From: Leptospira idonii
Lineage (GTDB): Bacteria; Spirochaetota; Leptospiria; Leptospirales; Leptospiraceae
Assembly: GCF_004770995.1 (NCBI RefSeq)
Contig: NZ_RQHW01000047.1
Span: forward strand, 682,001-746,000
Reading direction: 5' to 3'
Length of the DNA stretch: 64,000 nt
The notes beneath the pieces were generated by a model, which worked only from the letters and a program-made list of their open reading frames with translations, was not told the DNA's origin and did no database searches. Position numbers and translations under genes: made by a program. Each line of letters starts with the position of its first letter. The stretch's first letter is position 1. Below are positions 45,517-54,795 of the stretch, in pieces.

Positions 45517-45676
45517 CATTCACTTACTTGAACCAGGTGAGGAACATTCCTTATATTAAATTAAATGACAAATTAAAAATCTTTTCTGTTGCAATTTAAT
45601 GAGAATGAATTAGAAACAATCATCCTCACTATTTCTAAAACCAAATCATAAATCTGTCCGAATACAGGAGAAGAAC

Positions 45677-46189
45677 ATGGCCGCACCAAAGAAAAAAAGC
45701 AGTGTAAAAAAAACTAAATCTAAGACTAAAAAAATTAAGATCTCAAGTTCCCCCACTCACAGCATCACACCTTTTCTTATGTTCAATGCAAACACAGATG
45801 AAGCTGCGAAATTCTATGTATCGATTTTTAAAAAATCCAAAATTCTTGTCTCTAACTCTATGAGGACAGACTTCATTCTAAATGGTCAGAAATTTTCCTC
45901 TTACAACGGCGGACCTGAGTTTCAATTCAGTTGGGGTGTCTCATTTATGATCAGCGTAGAAACGCAAAAAGAAGTCGATTATTACTGGAATGCTCTTCTT
46001 GCTGGAGGTGGGAAAGAGGCCATGTGCGGCTGGCTTCAGGATAAGTATGGAATGTGGTGGCAGGTGACTCCTAAAATTCTATTGCAGCTTATATCCCATA
46101 AAGACCCTGAAAAGGCGGAACGTGCAACGCAAGCCATGTTAAAGATGCAAAAAATTGACATTGCTGCACTTAAGGCAGCAGTCGCTTAA
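45677..46189 (+). CDS. VOC-family (PhnB/glyoxalase-like) protein
   Basis: This 170-residue protein has a lysine-rich N-terminal extension of about 25 residues (KKKSSVKKTKSKTKK), then a VOC domain: ITPFLMFNANTDEAAKFYVS, FSSYNGGPEFQFSWGVSFMI, and the terminal LQDKYGMWWQVTPKIL. This is the PhnB-like/3-demethylubiquinone methyltransferase-like subgroup, which has no confirmed catalytic role. The extension could bind nucleic acid or be a poor start choice, but the ATG has an AGGAGAAG site seven bases upstream. The spacer before it (45517-45676) shows no clear feature. Confidence 0.87.
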   Translation: MAAPKKKSSVKKTKSKTKKIKISSSPTHSITPFLMFNANTDEAAKFYVSIFKKSKILVSNSMRTDFILNGQKFSSYNGGPEFQFSWGVSFMISVETQKEVDYYWNALLAGGGKEAMCGWLQDKYGMWWQVTPKILLQLISHKDPEKAERATQAMLKMQKIDIAALKAAVA

Positions 46190-46201
46190 AAAGATTGTTT
46201 T

Positions 46202-46576
46202 TTATTCGAGTTTGCTAGGTTGGCACCCGGTGCTTTTGCATTCTCTGATTCTGGAATTGAGAAAATTCGTTCGATCGACGGTTTTGTTAGTAGCGCATAA
46301 CATGTTTACGAAAAAACCTCTTTCGTCCTTCCAGCTGCATTCGTTGTTTCTTGTTTGGATCCAGGAAAGCTGAAACTGTTTCAATTTCTTTTTCGCTTCC
46401 CCGTCCAAAGAGGAATTCAATTTTTTATATGCTTCATTCAGATCTTTGTCCGCTTGAAGATAAACTTTATTTAGACAATACAATCCGTCGAAATCGTCTT
46501 TCGGATGGTCACAATTGTCTGCGGAGAGGTAAGAGTAGAATCCTAGTAAAAGAGAAATGGCAAAAAATTTCTTCAT
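46202..46576 (-). CDS. LprI/DUF1311-like secreted protein
   Basis: The product from the ATG at 46574-46576 has 124 residues with signal KKFFAISLLLGFYSYLSA. The mature part has the LprI/DUF1311 pattern: FDGLYCLNKVYLQADKDLNE, YKKLNSSLDGEAKKKLKQFQ, WIQTRNNECSWK, and paired cysteines throughout. LprI-type proteins inhibit lysozymes, so this may protect the cell wall. The frame to 46612 adds twelve residues before the signal and is not used. It is convergent with the VOC gene after 12 bases. Confidence 0.82.
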   Translation of the reverse strand: MKKFFAISLLLGFYSYLSADNCDHPKDDFDGLYCLNKVYLQADKDLNEAYKKLNSSLDGEAKKKLKQFQLSWIQTRNNECSWKDERGFFVNMLCATNKTVDRTNFLNSRIRECKSTGCQPSKLE

Positions 46577-46617
46577 AGTCCCATATCTTTCCTGACTGCA
46601 AAAGAGAGTCAAACCAA

Positions 46618-47286
46618 TCAGGAACCGGCCAGAACTTTTATATCTTTCACTTCCACGATCTTTTTAGGATAACCTTGTAACGTCGCACGAATCATCGCAA
46701 TTCCCACTTCCTCCAAACTGGATACAAAGCCAGGGAAAATTCCCTTCAAAAAAGGATACGTCCAAGAAATGTATTTATAATACTTTAAAGTATTTTTCAG
46801 GCCTTTCGTAGGTTGCATATACCCCGGACGGAAAGCGAATACCTGTGCCAAAGGTAGTTTCATAAGATCATTTTCCGTTTTGCCCTTCACTCTCGCCCAC
46901 ATTACGGAACCTTTTTCAGTGCTGTCTGTGCCGGAACCGGACACATAACAAAACGTTGTCTCCTGATTGAGTTCGGAAAGAATTTTTGCAAAATCCAAAG
47001 TGATTCTATGAGAAAGATCGAAATACTGTTCTTCCGTAAGTCCGATGGAAGAAACTCCCAAACAAAAATAACAGGCGTTGTATCCCTTTAAATTTTCCCG
47101 AAGAGAAGAAATGTCTTTAAAATCGGGAATTAAAATTTCTTTCAATTTCGGATGAGTGGTTCCGCAGTGTTTTCTTCCTACAACTAATACGGATTCGACG
47201 GAATCGGATTTCAAACATTCATGAAGAACCCCTTCTCCTACCATTCCGCTGGCTCCGGTAATGATCGCTCTAATTTTACCTTTCAT
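46618..47286 (-). CDS. NAD(P)-binding epimerase-like protein
   Basis: This 222-residue Rossmann-fold protein begins IRAIITGASGMVGEGVLHEC, the glycine-rich nucleotide loop of the extended SDR/NmrA-like group. YFCLGVSSIGLTEEQYFDLS and VSGSGTDSTEKG follow; the last precedes a basic catalytic-type segment. It resembles the oxidoreductase HTATIP2/CC3 group. The substrate is unknown. It lies 22 bases downstream of the metallo-hydrolase gene and is probably in the TetR-controlled operon. Confidence 0.86.
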   Translation of the reverse strand: MKGKIRAIITGASGMVGEGVLHECLKSDSVESVLVVGRKHCGTTHPKLKEILIPDFKDISSLRENLKGYNACYFCLGVSSIGLTEEQYFDLSHRITLDFAKILSELNQETTFCYVSGSGTDSTEKGSVMWARVKGKTENDLMKLPLAQVFAFRPGYMQPTKGLKNTLKYYKYISWTYPFLKGIFPGFVSSLEEVGIAMIRATLQGYPKKIVEVKDIKVLAGS

Positions 47287-47307
47287 ATTACTTTCTCCTA
47301 TTTCTGA

Positions 47308-48438
47308 TCAATCGATTTGAGTGGAACGGATCGGATTGTCTTTACCTCGAACCCAAGGAACTTCCGGCCACCATTTGGTTCCTGTTTCATTTAATTCAGG
47401 TTCAATGGACTGCCCCGGACGAGGAGTCAAAACCTTCACGTTCATCTCTTTCGCTTTTTCAAGCACCCTTTCCACCGGTTCTGTCCAGCCATGATAAGCA
47501 AGACCGAATAAACCCCAATGAACAGGAAACATCTTTTTTCCATTCACCCAAGTATGAGCGATCACCGCCTGCTCCGGACCGATATGCCAATCTTTCCAGG
47601 ATTCATGATACTGGCCCACCTCGATCAAAGTCAGATCGAAGGGACCGTATTTAGAACCGATCTCCTTCATTGCGGGAAAAAGGCCAGTATCACCGGAATA
47701 ATAAAATCGATGTTTTGTGCCCAGAACGGCATAACCCGCCCAAAGATGTTCGTCTTTATCTGTTAAGGTTCTTCCTGATGCATGTCTGGCAGGAGTGCAA
47801 ACGATCTCAAAGTCGTTCGTTTTGAAATTTTCCCACCAATCCAATTCGATGATATTCTCATTTGGAATTCCCCAATCCTCCAAATGACTTCCAACAGCCA
47901 AAGGAACGACGAATCTGACTCCCTTTTTACCCAAAGCGATCACAGTATCGTAATCCAAGTGATCATAATGATTATGAGAGATTAGAACGAAATCGACACG
48001 AGGAAGTTCTTCCAAAGATAAGGGAGGATCATACCATCTTTTTGGTCCGATCCAACTGATCGGAGAAGTTCTGTTCGACCATACGGGATCAATGAGAAGA
48101 TTGTATCCGTCCATTTCCACCAAACTCGAAGAATGCCCGAACCAAGTCACACGAAGACCGGAGGGAGGTTTTTTAAAAAACAAACTTGCATCTGATTTGG
48201 GAATCACCAAATCAGAATTTGGTGTAACATAATCGCTTTGACGAAACATTCCGATCAACATCTGCCATATATCATTTTGGAGAGGTTGAGGGTTTACGAA
48301 AGATCCTTCTTTCCAATTAGGTGAGTGATGGATTCTATTTTCTCTTTCCGTTTCGGAATCGGACAAGCAGCTTCCGGAAACAAACAAAAACAATAAAATC
48401 AAAGCAGAAATAAAAATTCGTTTTTTAAATCGGATCAT
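47308..48438 (-). CDS. Lipoprotein metallo-beta-lactamase-fold hydrolase, NAPE-PLD-like
   Basis: This 376-residue MBL-fold hydrolase has a lipoprotein signal (FISALILLFLFVSGSC) with cysteine near residue 24. The zinc motif HNHYDHLDYDT (HxHxDH) and later FVVPLAVGSHLEDWG, CTPARHASGRT and FYYSGDTGLF are conserved in the NAPE-PLD/UlaG-like group, which cleaves phospholipid or lactone-type bonds. A lipid-anchored form may act on membrane lipids. Its start overlaps the tetR stop (48435-48438, ATGA), so expression depends on that regulator gene. The exact substrate is uncertain. Confidence 0.9.
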   Translation of the reverse strand: MIRFKKRIFISALILLFLFVSGSCLSDSETERENRIHHSPNWKEGSFVNPQPLQNDIWQMLIGMFRQSDYVTPNSDLVIPKSDASLFFKKPPSGLRVTWFGHSSSLVEMDGYNLLIDPVWSNRTSPISWIGPKRWYDPPLSLEELPRVDFVLISHNHYDHLDYDTVIALGKKGVRFVVPLAVGSHLEDWGIPNENIIELDWWENFKTNDFEIVCTPARHASGRTLTDKDEHLWAGYAVLGTKHRFYYSGDTGLFPAMKEIGSKYGPFDLTLIEVGQYHESWKDWHIGPEQAVIAHTWVNGKKMFPVHWGLFGLAYHGWTEPVERVLEKAKEMNVKVLTPRPGQSIEPELNETGTKWWPEVPWVRGKDNPIRSTQID

Positions 48439-49040
48439 GCTTTTTGTCTCCTGGCAGGCTTACATATAATATTGACAGAATTGGCAAAACGTTCTCTGAA
48501 ATCTTCTTTGGACTTGGCAATATATTTCAGACCTTTGGAAACTGCGTATAAATTTTCCAACAGTTGTTTTACTGAAATTTGATTGGATTTGTAGTATGAT
48601 TTGAGATAAGAGGAATCGATCGTTTCTCCTACTGAATTTTGAAACAAAACTTCGTAGTCTTCTATCATGTTTCCTACCAAAGTTCTGCCCGCCTCAGCTA
48701 AATCACCGGAACCTTCCCCCATAACACCGATAAAACGCCCCATCCACTCTTCGAAACCGTTCACAAGCCTGTCTTGGATGTCGTAGTTTTTGTCGGAAAG
48801 TTTTGCTTTTGCGGAGGAAAGTGAAGTTTCCAAAAGATAGGATACCGAGGCTTTAAAAAGGTCTTCTTTTGCGGAAAAATAAAGATACAAACCTTGTCTG
48901 GAAATCCCCGCTGCGCGGGCGATATCGTCCATAGAAGTCTTTCTAAAGCCGTATCTTAGAAAAACAGAAATGGAATTTTCCAGGATATCTGTTTTACGTT
49001 TGTCCTGACCGGAAGAAGGATCAATCTCGGGGTTTGCCAT
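48435..49040 (-). CDS. TetR-family transcriptional regulator
   Basis: This 201-residue TetR-type repressor has the N-terminal HTH ILENSISVFLRYGFRKTSMD and DIARAAGISRQGLYLYFSAK (about residues 20-58), with the usual YxYF segment. The C-terminal ligand domain is variable. The gene is first in an operon with the metallo-hydrolase lipoprotein and the NAD-binding protein. A matching inverted repeat lies directly upstream, supporting autorepression. The inducer is unknown, possibly a lipid or membrane stress. Confidence 0.93.
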   Translation of the reverse strand: MANPEIDPSSGQDKRKTDILENSISVFLRYGFRKTSMDDIARAAGISRQGLYLYFSAKEDLFKASVSYLLETSLSSAKAKLSDKNYDIQDRLVNGFEEWMGRFIGVMGEGSGDLAEAGRTLVGNMIEDYEVLFQNSVGETIDSSYLKSYYKSNQISVKQLLENLYAVSKGLKYIAKSKEDFRERFANSVNIICKPARRQKA

Positions 49041-49043
49041 TTA

Positions 49044-49077
49044 GACAAACCTGACAATAAAGACAAATATTGTCAAG
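49044..49077. promoter_or_regulatory. TetR operator: inverted and direct repeats
   Basis: GACAATA-N8-TATTGTC (49053-49074) is a perfect inverted repeat 13 bases before the tetR start. Three GACAA(A/T) elements (49044, 49053, 49062) also recur at nine-base intervals on the plus strand. This overlaps a TTGACA on the minus strand that could be the -35. Autorepression is the natural reading. Confidence 0.6.
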
Positions 49078-49108
49078 TAAGATCAAAATGTAAAAAACGA
49101 TTCAATCC

Positions 49109-49783
49109 TTAGTTTTTTGTCTCCGGGGCAAAGGGATTTACCAGACCGATATCGTTCGCCTTTTTAATCAGCTCCGCTCGATTGTGCACATTGAGTTTAC
49201 GGTAAATATTTTTCACATGATGCTGAATCGTATATTTACTCACTCCCAAAAACTCCGCCACTCGATTGATCGTTTTTCCCATCACCATTTGGTCTAAAAT
49301 TTGATTTTCCTTTTCAGTAAGTCGAACCGCATTCGGACTGGATTTTTGTTTGAAATGATTGAACACTCTAAAGGCGATCGTGGGAGTGATGATCGCTCCC
49401 CCTCGGAGAATCGTATCGATCACTTCGGAAATATCTTTCAATTCGGACTTCAGAATGTAACCGATCGCTCCGTTACGAAGAGAATTATAGATCAATTCGT
49501 CAGAGTTCATATTACTAAGCATGATTTTACCGATCAAAGGGTCTCTCTCAGAGATTTTACCTGCAAGATCCACTCCGTTCATTCCCGGAAGCATAATGTC
49601 CAAAAAAAGAATATCTAAAGAACGTCCTTTATCGTCCTTCCAATAAGCTTCTGCGGATTCCCATTGCAGCACCGATTCGATATTAGGTGTTGATTCAAGG
49701 ATTTTAAGGATTTGTTCTCGGAAGTTTTCGTCGTTCTCAACAATGCCTATTTTTGTCTTTTTAGTTTCCATGTTCGTTTCCAT
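49109..49783 (-). CDS. NarL/LuxR-type response regulator
   Basis: This 224-residue response regulator has a receiver with phospho-acceptor D62 (FLDIMLPGMNG) and K112, and a C-terminal LuxR-type HTH (LTEKENQILDQMVMGKTINR, then VAEFLGVSKYTIQHHVKNIY). It starts 19 bases downstream of the hybrid kinase, whose C-terminal module is NarX-like; NarL-type regulators are the normal partners of such kinases. A second in-frame ATG lies four codons in. It is followed by the tetR gene, 68 bases away, on the same strand. Confidence 0.92.
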   Translation of the reverse strand: METNMETKKTKIGIVENDENFREQILKILESTPNIESVLQWESAEAYWKDDKGRSLDILFLDIMLPGMNGVDLAGKISERDPLIGKIMLSNMNSDELIYNSLRNGAIGYILKSELKDISEVIDTILRGGAIITPTIAFRVFNHFKQKSSPNAVRLTEKENQILDQMVMGKTINRVAEFLGVSKYTIQHHVKNIYRKLNVHNRAELIKKANDIGLVNPFAPETKN

Positions 49784-49801
49784 ATTTATATACTCTTTTC
49801 C

Positions 49802-52800
49802 CTATTCCGTCAAAAAATGATCGAGTCCTAATTTCAGATTGATATGATAGATGTTTTCCTCCAAAAGAAGTTCCGTTTTGCCGCCTAGTTTCGCAGTTCG
49901 ATAAACAATGTTTTCCGTTCCCCTGCCTGTACGGTGTTTTTGAAGTTTATAGTCGGATCCCGATTTCATATCCATCACTATATTTGAATTATCTAACAAA
50001 AAATTCCATCGGGAGATTCCCTTCCCGTATTTGAGATCGTTACTAGTGATTTCATTTACGATGCTGTACAATTCGATCATGCTGTTTTCATTTCGATTGG
50101 AATCGAAAAACTGAACCAATTTTTCATCCGTTTGAAAGTCCAAATCCCTTTCCGCCCCCGAGTAACGTCTAAGTAGAACCAAATTGATTCCTTTGATGAA
50201 ATTTTCGGAAAGGAGTCCTAAGTCTTCGATTTTAAGCATCTGATCCCGTAAGATCTGAATAGAAGAATTAACGTTTGTTACTATTTTTTCATAAAGACCG
50301 GAATCGTGAACTTCTTTAGAAGCAAGTTCTTCCGACAAAAACTTCAAATCGATAAGTTTGGCGCCTAGATGATCATGAAGATCCAAATTGATTTTTTGGC
50401 GGACATGATTGACAGCGATTCTTTTTTCGCTTTCCATCTGCTGTTTGTGTTTATAGTCCCAAACCATTCTTAATATATGATTCACCCTCAACATCAACTG
50501 TTCATAGTCGAAAGGTTTCAAAAGATAATCGTTGGCTCCCGCATTGATCGCAGCCATCAAATCCTTGTCTTGATTTTTTGCGGTCAACATAAGTATGGGA
50601 AGTTCAAGCGCACTGTAATCTTTTCGAATTTCCTTGGCCACTTCCAAACCGGACATACGAGGCATCATCATGTCCAGAATGACCGCATGAAACATCTGGT
50701 CTGATTTTAAGATCGATATCGCCTGTGGTCCATTAGATGAAGTTACGCAGTCTATATTTTTCAATCTAAGATAATTTTTGATTACTTGAAGGTTGATCGG
50801 TTCGTCGTCAACGACAAGGATTCTTCCTTCGAAGCGACTCTCTCCGTTTTTCTGGGAAAATTCCAAATCGGAAACTTCGGAGCGAACCAATTCATTTGCC
50901 ACCATCCATTCCTTAGGCGCTTCTAAGAAAGGATCTTCTTTTTTATAGGGAGCTAGAGGGATCGTGAAATAAAACCTGGCACCTTCTCCCCATTGCGATT
51001 CCACTCCGATCTTTCCTCCATGAAGAGAAACAAGTGCCTTTGCGATGGAAAGTCCTAGTCCGGTTCCCCCACTGTTTCTGGAATCTCCACTGTCGGCTTG
51101 TTCGAAGAACTCGAAAATCTTATGATGGTCTTTTTCTTCGATTCCAATGCCAGTATCTTTCACACTGATTTCAGCCATACCCGCTGCGATCAATTTTGCA
51201 CTGAGTTCTATGCTACCTTTTTCAGTGAACTTAATCGCATTGCCGACCAGGTTTTGCAAGATCTGCTGTAGACGGTTTTCATCCGCTAGCAGGTACGGAA
51301 AATCGGAAGGAATTAGATTTACGATTTTGATTTGATCCAAATTAACATTCACTTGGTTGAATTCCAAAATGAAGTTAGCCGATTGAAATAGATCCACGGG
51401 AATTTTTTTCAGAATCAAGTCACTGTGTTTGAACTTGGAAAAGTCCAGAATATCATTCACCAAACTGGAAAGCCTTTGCCCGCTTGCAGTGATCATTGTC
51501 AATTGATCTTCCACAAAACCGGAAAGAGGGCCTCCGACTCCTCTTCTCAAGGAATCTGCAATTCCTATGATCCCTTGTAGAGGAGTTTTCAATTCATGGG
51601 AAGTTTTGGCTAAAAATTCATCTTTCAGTTTGTCCAAAGAAATCAAACGTTCGTTCGACTTTTGCATATCCTCACTCAGTTTTTTCGCCAAAAAATAGGA
51701 ACTGGAGAATTGTTTGGAGATGATAAAGGCTTGTGCCAAAAAGAAAAAGGAAATGCCGTATGATATAAAATATGCAGAATTAATCATCATATTCGCATAT
51801 AGTAAATCATTTATAACAATAAGACAAAGAAGTAGACAGATAAGAAGACCGATCCAAGCGCCCACCCTTTTGTTTTTAAGAGCTTGGATCAAAACATACA
51901 CGATATAAATGCATTCTAAAAAGACGGCAATACTGAAAGCGGGAAGAGTTCTGGAGAATACGAATAGATCCGTAAATAAAATGACTCCGGACAAAGCCAA
52001 AAAACAAACGGACAACAGTAAAATAATTTTTTTACTGAATTCATCAGGAAACATGGAACGGATAAAAAACGCCAAAATCAAGGCACCTAAATAAACGGAA
52101 AGTAATTCCAATCGATAACTGAGAATGAAATCGAAGTCAGGAAGCAGAGTGAATAAAAACCTTTCCCCCGTAAGTATGATCCGAACGATGGCAACGATCC
52201 CGATCAGTGCGAAGTAAAAATGAGAAGTTTCCCTCTTAAGAAGAATGAATAAACTGATGTGATACAAAACTCCGATAAAGAGACCTCCCGTGATGAATAG
52301 ATCCAGCCAAATCGTACGTTCTCTTAGATAGATAAGATCTTTATGAGTGCCTAGAAGCACCTTAGCCCAAACACCTCCTTTGGAATGGGAGAAGTTAGTG
52401 ACCTCGATAACGATTTCATTCGTTTTTTCCAAACGAACGGGAATGCTGACTCTAGGACGATACAGAGGAAAACTTGTTTCTGAGGTTCTTCCTACGACTC
52501 CGCTCGACAATAACAACTCCCCATTGAGATATAAATTGTAGGAAGTGGATGCTTCCAACATCTTTACCGCCATACCTTCGATAGGTTCTTCCAAAAGAAC
52601 TTTCATTCTATAAGTCGCATAACCGAAACTAGGCAGTTCTTTACCGTCTACCGTATAACGATTCCATGCATCCGGAACATATTCGAATTGAGGAGCGAAA
52701 TTCGGATCGTTTTTCAGATCGGAAGCCAGTTTTTCCCAATAAAATTCCCAGTCCCCATCCAAACTGAGAAAACCGTTTTCTTCGAAATCATGGCCGGAGC

Positions 52801-52930
52801 CTAAAGACAAAACGCCTTTTTCCACCAAAGGGGAACGTTCCGGGAGAACGAAGAGATTGCAATGTACCAAGCAGGAAAAAAGGAAAAGGATCCAGAATCG
52901 GGTAGTCAGATGATTTAGGATTCTTTGCAT
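49802..52930 (-). CDS. Membrane hybrid histidine kinase with a second, NarX-like kinase module
   Basis: Numbering is for the 1056-residue TTG frame (52972); the ATG at 52930 removes 14 residues and gives a better signal (RFWILFLFSCLVHC). Order: a periplasmic jelly-roll domain (about 60-215), seven helices (about 222-420), and HisKA with H459 (TSHELKTPLQG). HATPase follows with N box (ENRLQQILQNLVGNAIKF) and G boxes (DTGIGIEE, GGTGLGLS). The receiver has D767 (LDMMMPRMSG) and K819. A second dimerisation motif follows, with H866 (LDLHDHLGAKL), and a short, partly degenerate ATPase-like end (SIVNEITSNDLKYGKG, GRGTENIVYRTAKLGG). The last part resembles HisKA_3 kinases of the NarX/DegS group. The downstream LuxR-type regulator is the probable partner of this second module. 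Confidence 0.9.
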   Translation of the reverse strand: MQRILNHLTTRFWILFLFSCLVHCNLFVLPERSPLVEKGVLSLGSGHDFEENGFLSLDGDWEFYWEKLASDLKNDPNFAPQFEYVPDAWNRYTVDGKELPSFGYATYRMKVLLEEPIEGMAVKMLEASTSYNLYLNGELLLSSGVVGRTSETSFPLYRPRVSIPVRLEKTNEIVIEVTNFSHSKGGVWAKVLLGTHKDLIYLRERTIWLDLFITGGLFIGVLYHISLFILLKRETSHFYFALIGIVAIVRIILTGERFLFTLLPDFDFILSYRLELLSVYLGALILAFFIRSMFPDEFSKKIILLLSVCFLALSGVILFTDLFVFSRTLPAFSIAVFLECIYIVYVLIQALKNKRVGAWIGLLICLLLCLIVINDLLYANMMINSAYFISYGISFFFLAQAFIISKQFSSSYFLAKKLSEDMQKSNERLISLDKLKDEFLAKTSHELKTPLQGIIGIADSLRRGVGGPLSGFVEDQLTMITASGQRLSSLVNDILDFSKFKHSDLILKKIPVDLFQSANFILEFNQVNVNLDQIKIVNLIPSDFPYLLADENRLQQILQNLVGNAIKFTEKGSIELSAKLIAAGMAEISVKDTGIGIEEKDHHKIFEFFEQADSGDSRNSGGTGLGLSIAKALVSLHGGKIGVESQWGEGARFYFTIPLAPYKKEDPFLEAPKEWMVANELVRSEVSDLEFSQKNGESRFEGRILVVDDEPINLQVIKNYLRLKNIDCVTSSNGPQAISILKSDQMFHAVILDMMMPRMSGLEVAKEIRKDYSALELPILMLTAKNQDKDLMAAINAGANDYLLKPFDYEQLMLRVNHILRMVWDYKHKQQMESEKRIAVNHVRQKINLDLHDHLGAKLIDLKFLSEELASKEVHDSGLYEKIVTNVNSSIQILRDQMLKIEDLGLLSENFIKGINLVLLRRYSGAERDLDFQTDEKLVQFFDSNRNENSMIELYSIVNEITSNDLKYGKGISRWNFLLDNSNIVMDMKSGSDYKLQKHRTGRGTENIVYRTAKLGGKTELLLEENIYHINLKLGLDHFLTE

Positions 52931-53082
52931 TCCAAAGAATGTCTTAATTTGGGAAAGCAAATCGGGAAACAATTTTACAGATTTTATTGAATAATTCGGC
53001 AGGAAGTAAACCCGCCTAATGAAGTGTAGATAAAAAAGGCTACTCGTTTAGGGGATAAAACGACAGAGTTCTGAAGAGGAAT

Positions 53083-54756
53083 CTATTTCGAAACGAAAAG
53101 GCTCTCCAATTGCGAGCCGGAAGGGATCGCATAAATAGTCATAGTTTCCTTCTTCCCCCTAACGGAAATTTGATGTTTATCGAAAGAAGTAAAATCCAAA
53201 TTCGTATGTTCCGCAACATCGGTGGACAAAATCAATTCGCATCGATAGTCTTTCGTGGCAGATTCGAGTCTGCTTGCCGTATTGACCGCATCTCCTATGG
53301 CGGTGGGAGTTTTGGAATTTCCGAAAGTTCCCAAAATAGCAAGTCCGGAATGAATCCCGATTCCCATTTTCAAAGGAGAAGGGATCTCGTTTTTCAAACG
53401 TGAGTTGAGAAGAAATAATTGTTCGCTCATATTCTTTGCGGCAAGAACCGCTTGTTTGCTGGCGTTCTCCAAACTCTCTTCCATACCGAAGACTGCCATC
53501 AGACCGTCTCCCATGTATTTATCGATCACTCCTCCCGCTTTTTCCACTTCCTTGCCCACTTGCAAAAAATAAGAATTCAAAACGAATACCACATCATAAG
53601 GCAACAAATGTTCGGCGAAAGAAGTAAAACCCCTCAAATCGGCGAACATAACAACGATTTCTTTTTCTACCCCGTACAAATAACGGGGTTTATGCCTTGC
53701 ATCTTCCAAATTCGCTTGGGAAGGCAAAAGAGGTTCGATCCGAATGTCGGACTTTGGTTTGGTTTGACAGGCAAGTCGAACCGAATGAGGCGCGGAGATG
53801 CGTGATAAAACGGCAGCTTCTTCGGGACTGGGAGGATCCAAATCCGCAAGTCCCGATTCCACATGCACTCTGCAAGTAGAACATCGCCCTCTTCCTCCGC
53901 ATACATTCGCATGAGCCACCTTTCCCAGTTTGCTTGCTTCCAAAATTGTAGTGCCAGGAGAAATGATTGAAATCACCCCTCCAGGATACGAAACCTTTAT
54001 CGTTTTATTTTTCTTATATGATTTCAGCAGGATGAATCTGACGAGGAAAAGAACACCTAACAAAAGATTCAATCCGACCGTTGCATTTGTTCCCAAAGCC
54101 ATCGAATAGGCTTTGATTTCCTCAGGAGGCAAAGGCAAAGAGGAAAGATATTCGGAATACAGAACAGGATCTGCAAAAATTAAATTCACTTCCTTTTCAG
54201 CGGATATGATTCCCATCACTGCACAAAAAGGAAACAGAACGGCAAAAACCAAAATCAAATTCGAATACTTTACGAACCAGGATTGATATCGAATCCAATA
54301 ATAAATTCCCAAACATCCGTGAACCCAAACCAAGACCAAAAGAAAGATATCGGTAGCGATCACCCAAGGACCGAAAACAAGCATCAAATAAGTATAACTG
54401 TCTTTGATTCCCAGAAAACCGGACATTCCTATCGTTGCGAAAATATGCCCGATAAGAACCTGAGGGATTAAAAATCCGAAAGAAATCTGAAGGATCTCCC
54501 CCGCAGACATTTTCCAAGTTTTTTTAACTAACAAAGGCAATATGGCAAAACATAAATGAGCGAGAAAAGAAAGAATCAAAAGGGAATGAGAAAAAGGATT
54601 TCTCCAAAGAAATAAAAATACGGATCTGCCTTGTTCCAAACTTTCCAAGGAAACGATTCCGAAACTATGATTGAGAAGATGAGTGAAAGAGTAAAAAAAT
54701 AAAACTAGGCCGCTGGCCAGCCGAATTCGATTTTTCCAACCAACGATCAGATTCAT
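53083..54756 (-). CDS. Membrane/2Fe-2S ferredoxin/adenylate cyclase fusion
   Basis: This 557-residue protein has three parts. Residues 1-245 hold about six helices with histidines at 26, 30, 57, 67, 104 and 146, a pattern found in b-type cytochrome membrane subunits. Residues about 255-345 are a plant-type [2Fe-2S] ferredoxin domain with cysteines 286, 292, 295 and 330 (CGGRGRCSTC and LACQTK). Residues about 360-545 are a class III cyclase: D373 (FADLRGFTSF) and D417 (YMGDGLMAVFG) for metal, K413 and D489 for adenine, N492 and R496 for the transition state. So it should make cAMP. A redox signal from membrane or iron-sulfur domain to cyclase is inferred. It sits between ohr and the hybrid kinase, same strand. 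Confidence 0.92.
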   Translation of the reverse strand: MNLIVGWKNRIRLASGLVLFFYSFTHLLNHSFGIVSLESLEQGRSVFLFLWRNPFSHSLLILSFLAHLCFAILPLLVKKTWKMSAGEILQISFGFLIPQVLIGHIFATIGMSGFLGIKDSYTYLMLVFGPWVIATDIFLLVLVWVHGCLGIYYWIRYQSWFVKYSNLILVFAVLFPFCAVMGIISAEKEVNLIFADPVLYSEYLSSLPLPPEEIKAYSMALGTNATVGLNLLLGVLFLVRFILLKSYKKNKTIKVSYPGGVISIISPGTTILEASKLGKVAHANVCGGRGRCSTCRVHVESGLADLDPPSPEEAAVLSRISAPHSVRLACQTKPKSDIRIEPLLPSQANLEDARHKPRYLYGVEKEIVVMFADLRGFTSFAEHLLPYDVVFVLNSYFLQVGKEVEKAGGVIDKYMGDGLMAVFGMEESLENASKQAVLAAKNMSEQLFLLNSRLKNEIPSPLKMGIGIHSGLAILGTFGNSKTPTAIGDAVNTASRLESATKDYRCELILSTDVAEHTNLDFTSFDKHQISVRGKKETMTIYAIPSGSQLESLFVSK

Positions 54757-54795
54757 AACTAGTTGTTCTTTTGCAGAGAAGAAAGAGAAAAAACG

